From contig OX344749.2 of NCBI GenBank assembly GCA_947034885.2, positions 26,241,501 through 26,305,500 on the forward strand: a DNA stretch of 64,000 bases, in the 5' to 3' direction. The DNA comes from Thuidium tamariscinum (taxonomy: Eukaryota > Streptophyta > Bryopsida > Hypnales > Thuidiaceae). Shown here in pieces: positions 35,910 to 47,287 of the stretch (the first letter of the stretch is position 1; each line of letters starts with the position of its first letter). The translations under genes were made by a program, and so were the position numbers. A model generated the notes under the pieces. That model made no database searches and had not been told where the DNA came from. It was given only the letters and a program-made list of their open reading frames with translations.

Positions 35910-37567
35910 TTAAAGTATTATATAGAAATATAGATACTAAACTTAGCCTTGCAGCCATTGTAGCTAATAATGTACGTGCTTCTGAGGATTTTTCCTATAA
36001 ATATTTTTTTTCAAATTATTAGAAAGATGCATTGCAATACTATTCATTCATAAATTTAATCAAATAATGACAACATCAAAATAATATAGAGCTCTAAAAG
36101 TTTAGAAAAGGACTTAAATCTTGTCCTAGTAAAGTAATCTCTATGGTACTTTTGAGTGTGGTTTGACCCATAATAGTTTGCATTCTTCAAGACCAAACAA
36201 CAATGAATAATATATTAAAAGCAATAGTAGCAAGGTAAAGAATATATTTTCCAAAATATATATGTTCTTTATATTAAATATAATCATAGAAGAATATCCA
36301 TTTATCTTTAAAATGAATGAGTATGTCATGTTTAAGAGAACTATCGTTCAATTAATGAGTGAAATAATTAGAAATATCAATTTGGGGTCTAGTATTTTAG
36401 TCACAAATTGTAAATTTAGCAAGTTTGACCAAAACATTGAATAAAAGAAATATTGATATACAAAATTTCATTATCTTTAACATAAGAAGTGATAGTATAT
36501 ATTGCTTCAACTAGTCCATTCTAGCCAAATCCAAAGAAACTATATATTTTACAAGTAGTTTTGTGAAATATTTTGATATTTTGATATTTTATAAAATTAT
36601 AGATGCAATATAAAACTATATTATTTCAAATTAGAATAGATTTATTTCAATCAAGTAATCTAAGAGTGATGAAAAGATAGCTACTCTTATATGGCTTATA
36701 AGAAGGTAACATGTTGATTTCTTTTTTCTAGTTTATAATAACATTTTAATTAAATTTTTTTTTTTAGTGGATTGTATAAAAGGGTCTTCCTTCACTTTAG
36801 GAGGAATGATCCAATATAGGTAAAATTCAAGAACTAGGTGAATATTACCATCTTTAATATATAATTTTTATTAAATTAAAAAAAAAAAAATTCCAAAAAA
36901 AAATTCCTATTTAAAATAGATGACACTTATAATAATAGGAGTTGAAAATACTATTGAGTATCCATTTTTAAGAATTTGAATACAAAATTCATAAGTGATA
37001 TATTCTTAATTAGCTTGTAGTTTTTTATAAATATGTATTTAAATCCTTCAGAATCATGGGTAGGAAAAATTTCTAAAATTGTGAAGATGTAATATACATA
37101 TTACTAAGAAGAATAATTTAAGTTGATTTTGAATATATCTGTAAAATATGCTTTACAAATCATATCTATTTGGTAATATAGTTGGATATACTATTATACT
37201 AACCAATAATTTTGAAAAGAATTTGAGTAAGAGGTGATTTTTTTACAATTATTTCTATATTCAAATTGTTTTAGTGGTTCATTTTTTGGATAGGAAAAAA
37301 TTACTTTTTGGAGTTAATGATACCTATATTCCTTAAATTAAAATGAATTTTTTTTTGGTATATAATCACCTCTCTATATCTTTATGCAGGGATGTTGCAA
37401 AAGTTAGAATTAATTTTAATTTCGACTATGGCAATTGAAAATGCCAAAGTGTCTATACTTTGAGATTTTGTAAATTTTTAGTATTTTTTATAAAAAAATA
37501 TTATGTACACTATTATTCTAGAAATGTATCTTCTATCTTCCTAAAAATTTACACATTCTTTGGTTAT

Positions 37568-37569
<2 letters not shown>

Positions 37570-37622
<53 letters not shown>
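37570..37622. repeat. (TA)n microsatellite
   Basis: About 26 uninterrupted TA units. The ORF 37460-37648 only reads through it. Confidence 0.98.
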
Positions 37623-37625
<3 letters not shown>

Positions 37626-38526
37626 CTTTTATCCCCCTCCAAAATTAAAAAAAATACATAACCAAAATGAATCAAATAACACATGTCATTTTTGCAATGA
37701 TTCTACTAGAAATAAGTGCTAGTAGGATGATAGGATTTATTTTAAAGTTTAGGAGATGATGCAATTTAGATTTTAGCTTCAAAATTTTTAATTGGGGCTA
37801 AAAATAATATTAAAATCACAAAAATAGAGACCCTACTACCCTACTAAGTTTTCAAGTCCCATTTATTTATATAATAAAAAAATAAAACTTTACACTAAAT
37901 CAAGCAATTTTGTAAGTTGGTTTTATTTAGAAGTTTAGTTAATTCGGTATGATATGCAAGAAGTGCCCTTCAAATGATTTTTTTGCCTATATAATACTCT
38001 TTTAGGGATATGATTTGTCATATTATAATATATGAGAGAATTTATAACTTACAATTGGAATTCTAGACTTCACACTTTGAAGCTCTAATTTCTATATATA
38101 ATTTCATAATTCACCTTTTACAACCTAAAAAAGTTAGAATTGAAACTTAAAGTGAGTCTTAGAAAATGGAGCTTGTGACATAGCAAAAAAAAATCTTTAC
38201 TTACAAATATGTTATTTGTTGAGTTATTGGTTGCCAGCTTGTCCTTTACCCTCAAAGTGGTTCAAAGCTCTATAGTCTTCAACACTACCACTTCCACAAA
38301 TGCCAATTTCAAAGATGTAAACTAAATGCATCAATCTAAAAATGTGAGTATGGAATAACAATATTTGATTTGATATCTACAAACCTAATCATAACTAATT
38401 AATTGTCATTGATTTGCAAAACCTTCCCATCTAGAATCTTCCCTAAATTCGTAAAATGTGAACCTTCTAAACATGAGAATCTAAGATTCATTTTAAAATC
38501 CTATCTTTACACTTTGAAGATTTGTA

Positions 38527-38827
38527 ACCCGGGGAGGACACTTCTTGTATATTTGGGGGACCCATGTGCGGCGGTGGGGTATTTTTAGGGGGGCTATCAA
38601 TTACTTGTAATCATTACTTGGCAACATTAAAAGAGACCCTATTTTACCATAAAGCGGAAAAATTAGCCATATTATCATCCCTATTTTATTTTAAATTTTT
38701 TTTGCCTTTTTAATGTCCCCTATTTTATATGTAAATGTCTTATAAATTTTACCTAAGATTATTTGAATGTACCCTAGGTATATTCCGCCGCACGTAGGTT
38801 ATTAAAAAACGGGAAGTGTCCTCCCCT
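38527..38827. mobile_element. Mutator-like MITE, ~301 bp, 9-bp TSD
   Basis: Terminal inverted repeat GGGGAGGACACTTC, with ACGTGCGGCGG-like motifs further in on both sides. Flanks AGATTTGTA (38518-38526) and AGATTTATA (38828-38836) form a 9-bp duplication, typical of Mutator-like elements. The empty site is in segment A near 17882-17900 (AGATTCATGATTTATTC). A second copy lies at 57400-57696. Confidence 0.82.
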
Positions 38828-39169
38828 AGATTTATAATTTATTCATATGTTGTTCATTGATTGCTCTTAAGTAGTTCTTGCAAGAATTAGTATTAATTTT
38901 TGTCTAGTAAGTTAGGGAGTGTGTTTTTTGGCCAAATTTTTTGCATTATTCCACTAAATCTAAATTTAAAAAATCAAAGTAATTATGACTAGTTTACACC
39001 TTTTTTTTAATTTTTTTCATATATTATTTTCTTTAATGCCCTATTTAGATGTCACTTTTACATTTTGAGAGAGTTTAATACAACTTTGAGTCCAAAGAAT
39101 CAAATTTAGATTAAATTTTTGGTATTCAAATTCATCTTTTAGGGTTACACAAAGTACACAAGAATTCTT

Positions 39170-39500
39170 CTAAAGTAATATAATCTTAATCTTGCACATA
39201 ATTATGCTCAAAATTAACTCCCATTAAATCATTGTTAAGATCAAAGAATTCCCTTTTCTTAACTTGTAGACACATTATTTGATAGCCAACCCCTTCATAT
39301 TTCAAAAGTATTATAAAAAAATAAAAATAAAAATAAATTTTTAGGTGATTCTATTATTTAAAAGAATTATAAAAACCAATGTATCTATTTCTACAAATTT
39401 TTCTATTAACTTGCATTTGTGGTTAATTGTGGAGACTTTTATGATAGGCTTGAATTATAAAGTAGTGAATTATTTTCAATGCTCTCCTCATTTCCTCCAA
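39170..39500. other. Unassigned AT-rich stretch
   Basis: I see no gene or clear repeat here. Confidence 0.4.
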
Positions 39501-39504
39501 TTCC

Positions 39505-39690
39505 CTTCAATCTATGACAAAATCAAGGTATTCATGAAAGAATTAGGGTTTTTATGATAAAATTAGGATTTTCTATTATAAAATGAGTGTCTTCTATGAC
39601 AAAATTAAGGTTTTCTATGATAAAATGAGTGTCTTCAATCTGTGACAAAATTAAGATTTTCTATGACAATGAGGGATTTTATGACAAGTT
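39505..39690. repeat. Degenerate short tandem repeat
   Basis: The phrases CTATGACAAAATTAAGGTTT and ATAAAATGAGTGTCTTC recur about every 45-50 bp, three to four times, with drift. Confidence 0.6.
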
Positions 39691-39949
39691 GCGGTAACGT
39701 ATTACTCTTTGAATAGAGAATATCTAGTTGTTGATTAGGTAGTTATAGGATGTTTATGAATTGTTTATGACCCTAGTCTAAAGGCAGTTTTGTAATTTAG
39801 GGCTGAGCACTTCAAAAATTCACTAGAATCAAAGTTTTGATTGGAAAATTATAATTCCACTTAGGTTTGATTTGTGAAGCATCCACACACTTGTGGAAAA
39901 TATGTACCCCTGACTTGGAATTGGGTACAACATAGCCAGATTGCAAATC

Positions 39950-40850
39950 AGGGTGGTAATAGGCATGTCTACCTTACTATCCAAACGGAGGACAAAAGCA
40001 GCATATGTCGGTTCTTCAAATCACGTTCTCTGCGTCTCCAACAAAAATAACTGGCTTGTTTGCAAAGGACGTTGTGGCTCCTTAAGTTTGGTTTTGATTC
40101 GGCAATGCTTTCAAGGAATGATCAATTCGAATTCCTGTACATATGTGGTCTTTTCCCGATTGCATTTCTCCCGAGAGGAAAGTTCTTTTCGAGACCGGCC
40201 GACGTGAGTCACAAAACGAGTGGCCAGTTCTAAAATTCGCATCATTAATTGCAGCTCTCGCACTTCAAAGAAACTGTCAAGCCCTTTGGAATGACTGAAA
40301 CAAACGAATTCAAGGAGAGTGTGAAAACGAGTGCCGGAAAGAAGCTCGACAGGAATCTCAATTTGGAAGTTTTTGCTGAGCTAGAACGCGAGGTCTAGCG
40401 ATATTCGCTTCAAGAGTTCCTAGGCAGTCGTCAACTTCCCACGACCGAAGTGATTTGAGCGATGTCATGACAAGACAAATCATGATGTTATGGGAGCTGA
40501 TATCATCAGCTTTCGTGTGCAGAAGCATCCACAGAAAGATACCACAAATTAAAAATGATATTTTTCATTGCAGACATTCAGTTCGCTGAAATATTTCCGC
40601 AGTGAAGACCTGGCTCGAACCACAGTTACTTCAGTCGATCCTATTCCTTGAGGGTTGAATTACCCCGAACTGCGCGATTAGACAATCAGCAGCCACGCAT
40701 TGTGACTCAACTCCGTCCCAAATATTTGCCGAATAAAACTCTGGCCCTAAGTAATGTCCAGTTTGGAATGGATAGGCGAAATGTTGCTTTTTTAAATGCG
40801 ATACCAATCCCTAGTAAGTACGGTAAATTTTGTTAAAAATGGCAATTGGT
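39950..40850 (+). pseudogene. Exon-like fragments of an unrecognised, probably broken gene
   Basis: The base composition rises to coding-like levels and several conceptual exons read well. One piece (about 40085-40205) ends before a GTGAGT donor and reads FDSAMLSRNDQFEFLYICGL. A second, after TTGCAG at about 40252, reads KETVKPFGMTETNEFKESVK then LNLEVFAELEREV, hits TAG, and continues in frame as RYSLQEFLGSRQLPTTE. A third, after TTGCAG near 40574, reads SLKYFRSEDLARTTVTSVDP then NYPELRD. In-frame stops and frame changes break the reading. I cannot name the family. It could be a decayed gene, a captured gene fragment, or part of the 5' region of the downstream P450. Confidence 0.35.
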
Positions 40851-41309
40851 ATTCCATATGCCATTTTTCCGAGGGCGCAGTCTGAACTGAGAACTGATAT
40901 TTAGGATAGGTATAGATTTTCAAACATGTAAGACCCATATAGACTTCAAAAATCTATGACTCATTTAGATTTTAGACATCTATGACTTGTTTAGATTTCC
41001 AATCACATGGTCTGAACTTTAAAAGTGTCCAAGTAATGGAATCTCGCCATGTTATTGAAATTAGCCATAAGTGTACCTTAGTTGACTTCTTTAAGATTTC
41101 AGTTCTTAATTTCCTAGACTGTACCAAAACTTACATTCCTACATGTATATTATAATTAAAACATTATTCAACATGCATGTTGCACGTACTGCGTAGTATA
41201 GGGTGGTAGTTATTAATGGCACGCAAAGCATCTTTTTGAAGAATCTCTCTTAAAAAAATGAAGCTGCTTTGCTTGATTTGCTCCATGAATCTTTGACGAA
41301 ACTCTCTCT

Positions 41310-41317
41310 TATAAATA
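41310..41317 (+). promoter_or_regulatory. Candidate TATA box
   Basis: TATAAATA lies 550 bp upstream of the P450 start codon. It is the best plant-type TATA match in the less AT-rich upstream region, but it would imply a long or spliced leader. Weak call. Confidence 0.2.
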
Positions 41318-41867
41318 ACGTAAATGTTACCTTGCGACTCCCACTAACGTATGTAGATCAAGAATGTTTCGCAAGGTCCCAGACTACGGGAGCTTGTTCG
41401 GCTTCTTGACTTTTGAAAGCAGTTGTGGTAACTTGATCCTTCCAAGGAATTCCACACTCTTGAGCAAAATGCCTTCAAGCCTCATACCAGCCGGCATGGT
41501 TCTCTCAGGAACTACTGGATATCCTGACCTTCATGTAATTGTGCTTCTGACTCTCATTTTCCACGCGTATCAGTCTGGTAATTTTGGCAGAATTCCATGA
41601 CTTTGTCATGCCACTATGCTCGTGGATCCTATTTTTGTAGCTTTTCGTGCAGAAGAGTGAGAATTTTTGGTGTCAACATTTGCATCAACATTTTCATGAA
41701 ATTGAAGAGGCTCTCTCTCCCCTCAGCTTCTTAAGAGTGACTTAGTGTTGCAAATATGCGATATGTGATAGCACGTCTTCAAACATCTTCGTTACACAAG
41801 TACGTAGGTCATGGAAAAAAAGCTGAACATGCTGATTGCGGATCGATTTACAAACTGACAAAGAACG

Positions 41868-44800
41868 ATGAACTGTGTTGCATATGTGCAGGTGTTGGTG
41901 GCGACGACAGGGTTGCTCATCCTCCTGCTCTGGATTGTTTGGCTGAGAGGACGTCCAGTTGCAAATCTCCCTCCAGGGCCAACTGGGCTGCCGCTGGTGG
42001 GGAGCCTGCACTTGCTTGGCACCTTGCCTCACCAGAGCTTGGCCAAGCTGGCCAAGCAGTATGGCCCTCTCATGTCCATCCGCTTGGGGCAAGCGCAATT
42101 CATCGTCGCGTCGTCACCCACAGCGGCCAAGGAGTTTCTCAAGACCCAGGACGCCAATTTCTGCTCCAGGCCCCCCCTGCGCGCCGGCCAAGTCATGTTT
42201 GGACCAGGTGAACCTTCAGCTGCCGCGACGGAATGATTGAACGCAAATTAATTTTGCACTTCACTAACTTGCTCTGGCCGGCTGACGTCGCTAGCGACTG
42301 TCTAGATCGAATTCAAGTCATGAAACAACCGGCCGATAGCAACGTTTGAACGTTACTGATGACAGCAAGAATGGGACTGTTCCACTGACTATCAGCGTTG
42401 CTACCAAACGTTGTTCTATGTGAAGAACGTTTTGGAACATTCTTGCTGAAGCATTTTCCAAATTTTGAATGTTTGTAGAAGGGCGTTGCTGGGACGTTGG
42501 TCCGAAACGTTGCACGTTGACAAAAAAATTCTGAAAAATGTTGCTAAACCCTCCAACTTCGAGACAGGTGTGTGTACGTCCATAGTAGGCCAATTTAAGG
42601 TACATGGAACGTTAGTTTGCGAGGTGTCAACCGAACTCCATTTACTGGAGCAGGTTGAAATTTTGAATGCTTCTACAACTTCTGTTAGTCCTGACATAGG
42701 TACAGTGAAAGTATTCACTTGCGTCATTCTAATAATTTAAAGAGTGAAAAACGGGGAGTTTTGGGAGATAAATACTCCATTCGAGAGATCAATTTGACTA
42801 CAAGGGCCAAATTGTATCAGTGTATCACCTCCAAACTGTAAGTCTTTTTCAGTATTCATGAATTTCTTAACATGCAATTTCAAACAGGCAGTCGTAACCA
42901 GCATGACTGACAGAAGAATATCCCGTTCTAATTATGAATAGTGACATAGAAATGAACCTGCGACTTACTTATACCGTACCGCTGTCTTGCGTGGGTATTC
43001 AACCAACTGAACCAAGTGTGTATGAATAGATGTCCGTGTTGCCCTTGAAAAGCAGGGTCAATATTAGTGACGTACGGGATCGTATCCATAACGGTTTTAA
43101 CTTTTTTATGTCCTCCTGTTCGGGAAACTATGTGAACAGTAACTAAAGAATAAAGTTGAGAAATACACATTAATGGGATCATGTTGCTAGCTGCGACCTA
43201 GACCTCCTCCTTGATAGCAGAAACACGGTAATCTATTACCTCGACATGGTATTCATGCACTACTCTTTGCACAGCCTTCATCGATGGTCCCAGGTACGGT
43301 ATTGCGAGAATATTTTTTCAACAATTCAAGCGTGCAAAGGTGGAGGTTGGCTGACGACGTCCTTCGACTCACCATTAAAAATTTTACTCTTCAAACAGAT
43401 TTACAGGAACCTTGCATGCTAGCCCGCTCTGTGGGTGCAACTCAGTCAATCAGACACAATGCTGAGCGTGTCAGTGGGGATTCGATTGGCAAGTTTGTGG
43501 AAGTTAATTAACTGCTCAGTATGGCTTGTTCAGTCCACCAACATCACTAATGAATGTTTACAAGTACGTTACTGGCTAATGCAAGCGTGCAAATGATGTA
43601 TTAACATTCTTGGCCGGCATTGATTTCCAGACATCCTGTTTCAGAGCAACTCGGCGGAGTGGCGCCAGCTGAGGAAAATGTTCCATTTGGGGCTCACGGG
43701 GAGCAAGCGCTTGGAAGCGTCCCACCATGTGCGCCAGGAAGAGGTGGCGGAACTGCTGCGCTCGCTGCCCGTCAACTGCGAATTCAATCTGCGCAAGCAC
43801 CTCAGCGTGCTCGTCACCGGCATCATCTCCCGTGCGGTTGTCAACCGCAGTTTCACTCCGCATTCCTTATCTGGAATCCATGATTTGTCGTCGCAGGCAG
43901 AGCGACTGCGGGAGATCCAATCCTTCCGAGGCATCATGAGCGCCATCTTCAAGGGCATCAGCGCGTTCTACCCCGCCGACTTTATTCCAGCCGTCAAGTG
44001 GGTGCTGGACTTTCAAGGGCTGGACAGTCGCTTCCATGACACCAACAAACGCATGGACGCCTTCGCCACGCAGATCATCGCGGACCATCAAGCGCGGCGT
44101 GCGCGCGGTCCCGTCGCGGAGCACGAGACGGACATGCTGCACGTCCTGCTGGACGAAGCGGAAAACTATAACGCTAATGCAGGAAGAACGGGAACTCGAA
44201 TCACCGTGGCCAACGTCAAAGGCATCATGTGGGTACGTATGATATCGATAATTCAAACTCTGCAAACCAGTTCTCTCGTGGTTGTTCAATTACTAGTGAA
44301 GAAGTTGTGTGATCCATCAATTCAACAGACTAAACTCATTACAGTGCTTGAGAGAAACGAAACGCGTATATATGGATCTCAATGGTCGTTTTCTGAAAAT
44401 CCTTGCAATCACCAAATGCTGCAAGTAGCGGCCACCCTCACAATTCTGTATCATGCTAGCTGGTAGTTGAATGATGATATATTCTAAAACCAAGTAAGAG
44501 CTAGCTTTCGGGCGAGGACGATCCACAGGCATCGTAGCAATGGTAATTACAGCGCCTGTTTGTATTGTTCTGTACAGGATGCTTTTTCCGGGGGCACGGA
44601 CACCATTCTGTTCTCCAGTGAGTGGATTATGTCTGAAGTGGTGAGGAACCCGAGCGTGCAAGCCGCCGCGCAAGCCGAGTTGGACCGCGAGGTTGGGCGA
44701 CAGCGTCGCGTGCAAGAGGCGGATCTGCCCAACCTGCGCTACATCCAGGCGGTGGTGAAAGAGGGCTTGCGATTGCATCCCATAGCGCCGCTGATGGCGC

Positions 44801-45201
44801 CGCACCAATCCCTCCACGCCACCAAAGCCTTCGGCTACGACATCCCAGCGAACACGCGCTTGTTCGTCAACGTATGGGCCATTTCACGCGATCCCGCCGT
44901 GTGGTCTGATCCTTTGCAATTTCAACCGGAGCACTGGCTGGGGCAGGACGAGGCTGGTTGGGTCCGTGCTGCTGCGCAATTCGAGTATTTGCCGTTCGGG
45001 GCTGGGCGACGCATGTGTCCGGGCATGGCGCTGGGGATTGTGGCGCTGGAGTATTGCGTGGCCAGTCTGCTGCAGGCGTTCGAGTGGTCCGTCACGACGG
45101 ATCCGGGTATGGCGGAAGGGCCCGGAATGGGCGTGCCGCACGCGCAGCCGTTGCGCGCCATCGCGAGCCCGCGACTGTTGTCGCAGGTGATGAATAGCTA
45201 A
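41868..45201 (+). CDS. Cytochrome P450, CYP71 clan (A-type), complete, three exons
   Basis: A haem monooxygenase of plant secondary metabolism, expected to be ER-anchored and to take electrons from P450 reductase; the substrate cannot be read from sequence. Exons 41868-42207, 43631-44232 and 44578-45201 join with GT-AG borders to give 521 residues, a normal length. The start at 41868 gives a hydrophobic anchor (residues about 9-26) and then the proline hinge PPGP (35-38). Further motifs: WRQLR in helix C just after the first splice; GGTDT (319-323) in helix I, directly after the second intron; EGLR (376-379), the ExxR motif; PEHW (431-434), in place of the usual PERF; and the haem loop FGAGRRMCPG (454-463) with Cys461. 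Exons are GC-rich, introns (1,423 and 345 bp) are not. The family within the clan is open. No stop or frameshift is seen, so it looks functional. Confidence 0.9.
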
Positions 45202-46057
45202 CGAGCTGATGAAGCTGGAGATCAATCGAGTAGAACAGTCGGGGTTTTCTTTTTTTGCAATTTGTCGTCACATTGCACCTAAAAAATGGGCCTTGGACAA
45301 GCTCATAGAAAATACACACTACAATTTTGGATGAAATTGCCAAAAAAATTCAAAGTAAAAAAAAAATTGGATGAAAGCACTAGATAATAGATGAAAATCA
45401 AATTATAAAGATGTGATATGTTCTAATATGATACTCCGTATTTTCTATCCAAGACATGGATGAATGTTGAAATTTGGAACACCACTATAACATTTCATAT
45501 CGTCACTTTGGCACTTCATAAAAAATGAAAAAATCACTTTGTATAGGATAGTTGTTCTAATTTGTTAAAAAATATATTATATTATTAACACTCTCCTAAT
45601 ACATTAGGAGAGTAGTTAGGGGGATGAAATAGAATTCCTTTTGTTCAATAGGGGAAGAGTATTATTAATCATCTTTCTCCCTTTTGTATATATTTCAACT
45701 TTCAATGTTAATAGATGTATTCTTATAACATATTTTGGTATAGTTGTTTAGTTTCATTTTCTATCTTCAACATGTTATCAACACGTTCAAACACTTTCAA
45801 TTACATCAATTCAATGCAAGGTGAAAAATGAATAAAAAATAAAATATTGATTTCAGCTAATAAAAAGCAAACAAAACTTCCAACAAGTCTACAAAGTAAT
45901 CTTCTTGATAAAAATCCTAAACCCCAAAATACCAACACGTGGTTGGAATTCAAGGATCATCTAGAAGGCATTTCTCAAATTGTAGCATATTCACATAGTG
46001 CTCTAAAAATATGGATTTCAGCAAAGGTAAAGGAAAGAATATGTCAATAAATTAATC
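45202..46057. other. AT-rich 3' flank with a possible retroelement remnant
   Basis: There is a perfect 22-bp palindrome at 45592-45613 (arms CTCTCCTAAT / ATTAGGAGAG, 2-nt loop). About 45564-45773 could be a short LTR (TGTTAA...CTTCAACA) followed by TGTTATCAACACG, reminiscent of the TGGTATCAGAGC primer site. A short frame with NTWLEFKDHLEGISQIV follows. All of this is weak. The large piggyBac element is inserted directly after it. Confidence 0.25.
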
Positions 46058-46061
46058 TTAA

Positions 46062-46076
46062 CCCTTTAGTGGTCGC
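46062..46076. repeat. Left terminal repeat of the piggyBac-like element
   Basis: CCCTTTAGTGGTCGC directly follows TTAA. It pairs imperfectly with the right end; CCTT..A.TGG and TCG are shared. Confidence 0.7.
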
Positions 46077-47287
46077 TCTCATGGACTGGTCACGAAGCAC
46101 ACTGGAAATGGCAAATCCTTAGAGGGCCGAAATTGAAGGCTAGACTGAATTTGTGCACCTTCCAACCGTATGATCTTCAAAACCGTCAACTGAGGATGTC
46201 ACGCAGAAGTGGAATACCTTGAATTACTAAGTGGATGTAACGATTTTAACGTTTGACTGCATCTGAGTGGCCGTTGACTATGGTGGGCAGTGGCTCCCGA
46301 CTGCTTTCGACGTCCACTTCGAAGCGCATGTGTGGTGCACGAAATTCACGAAAAATAATGAGCATACAGAGCATGAAGTTGTAAACGAAGATGAAGTCTT
46401 CGAGATGAGAAATTCGAACTCTTCTTCAATTTGTGCAGCTTGCAATGCGTGGCGGTCACCGCAGGGTGCTTCGCATCGGCCATTGGGGCAGTTCCAGGAC
46501 TCAGTCGGGACGTGACCGATATGCAATTTCAGGACATCGTTGCGCCTGCCCCATGGATGCGTTGTTCCTTTCCTCGCTGCCCCATCCACTAGCGACAGCT
46601 TTGCTGACCCCAAAAGCGCCTGAGCGGTTATGCTCAATCCATTTTTTTTAAAGCTGAAAATCTTACCGACTGCAACAGACGGAATGTGCTACTTCACTTG
46701 AGCAGGAAAAGAATGCTCAAACAGCGACATGAGCACCCTACAGTTTTGTCACTGCCGCATCGCGAATCGATGAAATGTGTATCGCTCTTCACTAGCACAC
46801 AACATTCACTATCAGGCTCACATGTGACGACCTCTACACACTGCCAGACATCAACTCCGGTTTACAAAAAATACAAAATTTGCTTTACTTCAGTACTGTA
46901 CACAAGGCACTGCCATTTCACCCAAAATGCGCTGGACTCACTTCTCACGTCACGACATGCCGAAGGCTACAATTTCACATGCCGCTGCATATAGTACGGG
47001 GGAACCTCATAGTACCTTGTAGTCTATACAGTATCTGTCAACAAAGACAAGTAGTGCGAGCAGGACGAACATCTATTAGGGTGCATACGAAACTATTGCA
47101 CCTTCGATTATCCTGGCCGTATCCCCTTCTATACATGCTATGTACATGAACAACACTTGACGTGGCGATCGTTTGGAACCTGAAGCTCTTTTGCCTCCAA
47201 CGTTTGTACACCTGCGACCCTTCTGTACAAATTCACATCGACGTCCCCACGTCCACAGTGCACGAAGCTGAATGTGACTTCGACTCT

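Larger units (their letters stand above)
36900..39170. repeat. Segment B of the diverged multi-kb repeat
   Basis: Partner of 14950-18210; see that entry for the matching blocks. It shows unoccupied sites for the piggyBac-type MITEs present in segment A and carries its own Mutator-like MITE (38527-38827). Upstream, 36240-36500 is related to 8460-8760. Confidence 0.6.

Noticed and set aside
37460..37648. ORF through the TA run
   Set aside because: The frame is just a read of a microsatellite.
41756..42240. Plus- and minus-strand ORFs of up to 151 codons over P450 exon 1
   Set aside because: These are other-frame shadows of the GC-rich exon; the 41868 frame carries the P450 motifs.
43576..45343. 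Long ORFs on the minus strand over P450 exons 2 and 3
   Set aside because: Antisense shadows of GC-rich coding exons without family motifs.
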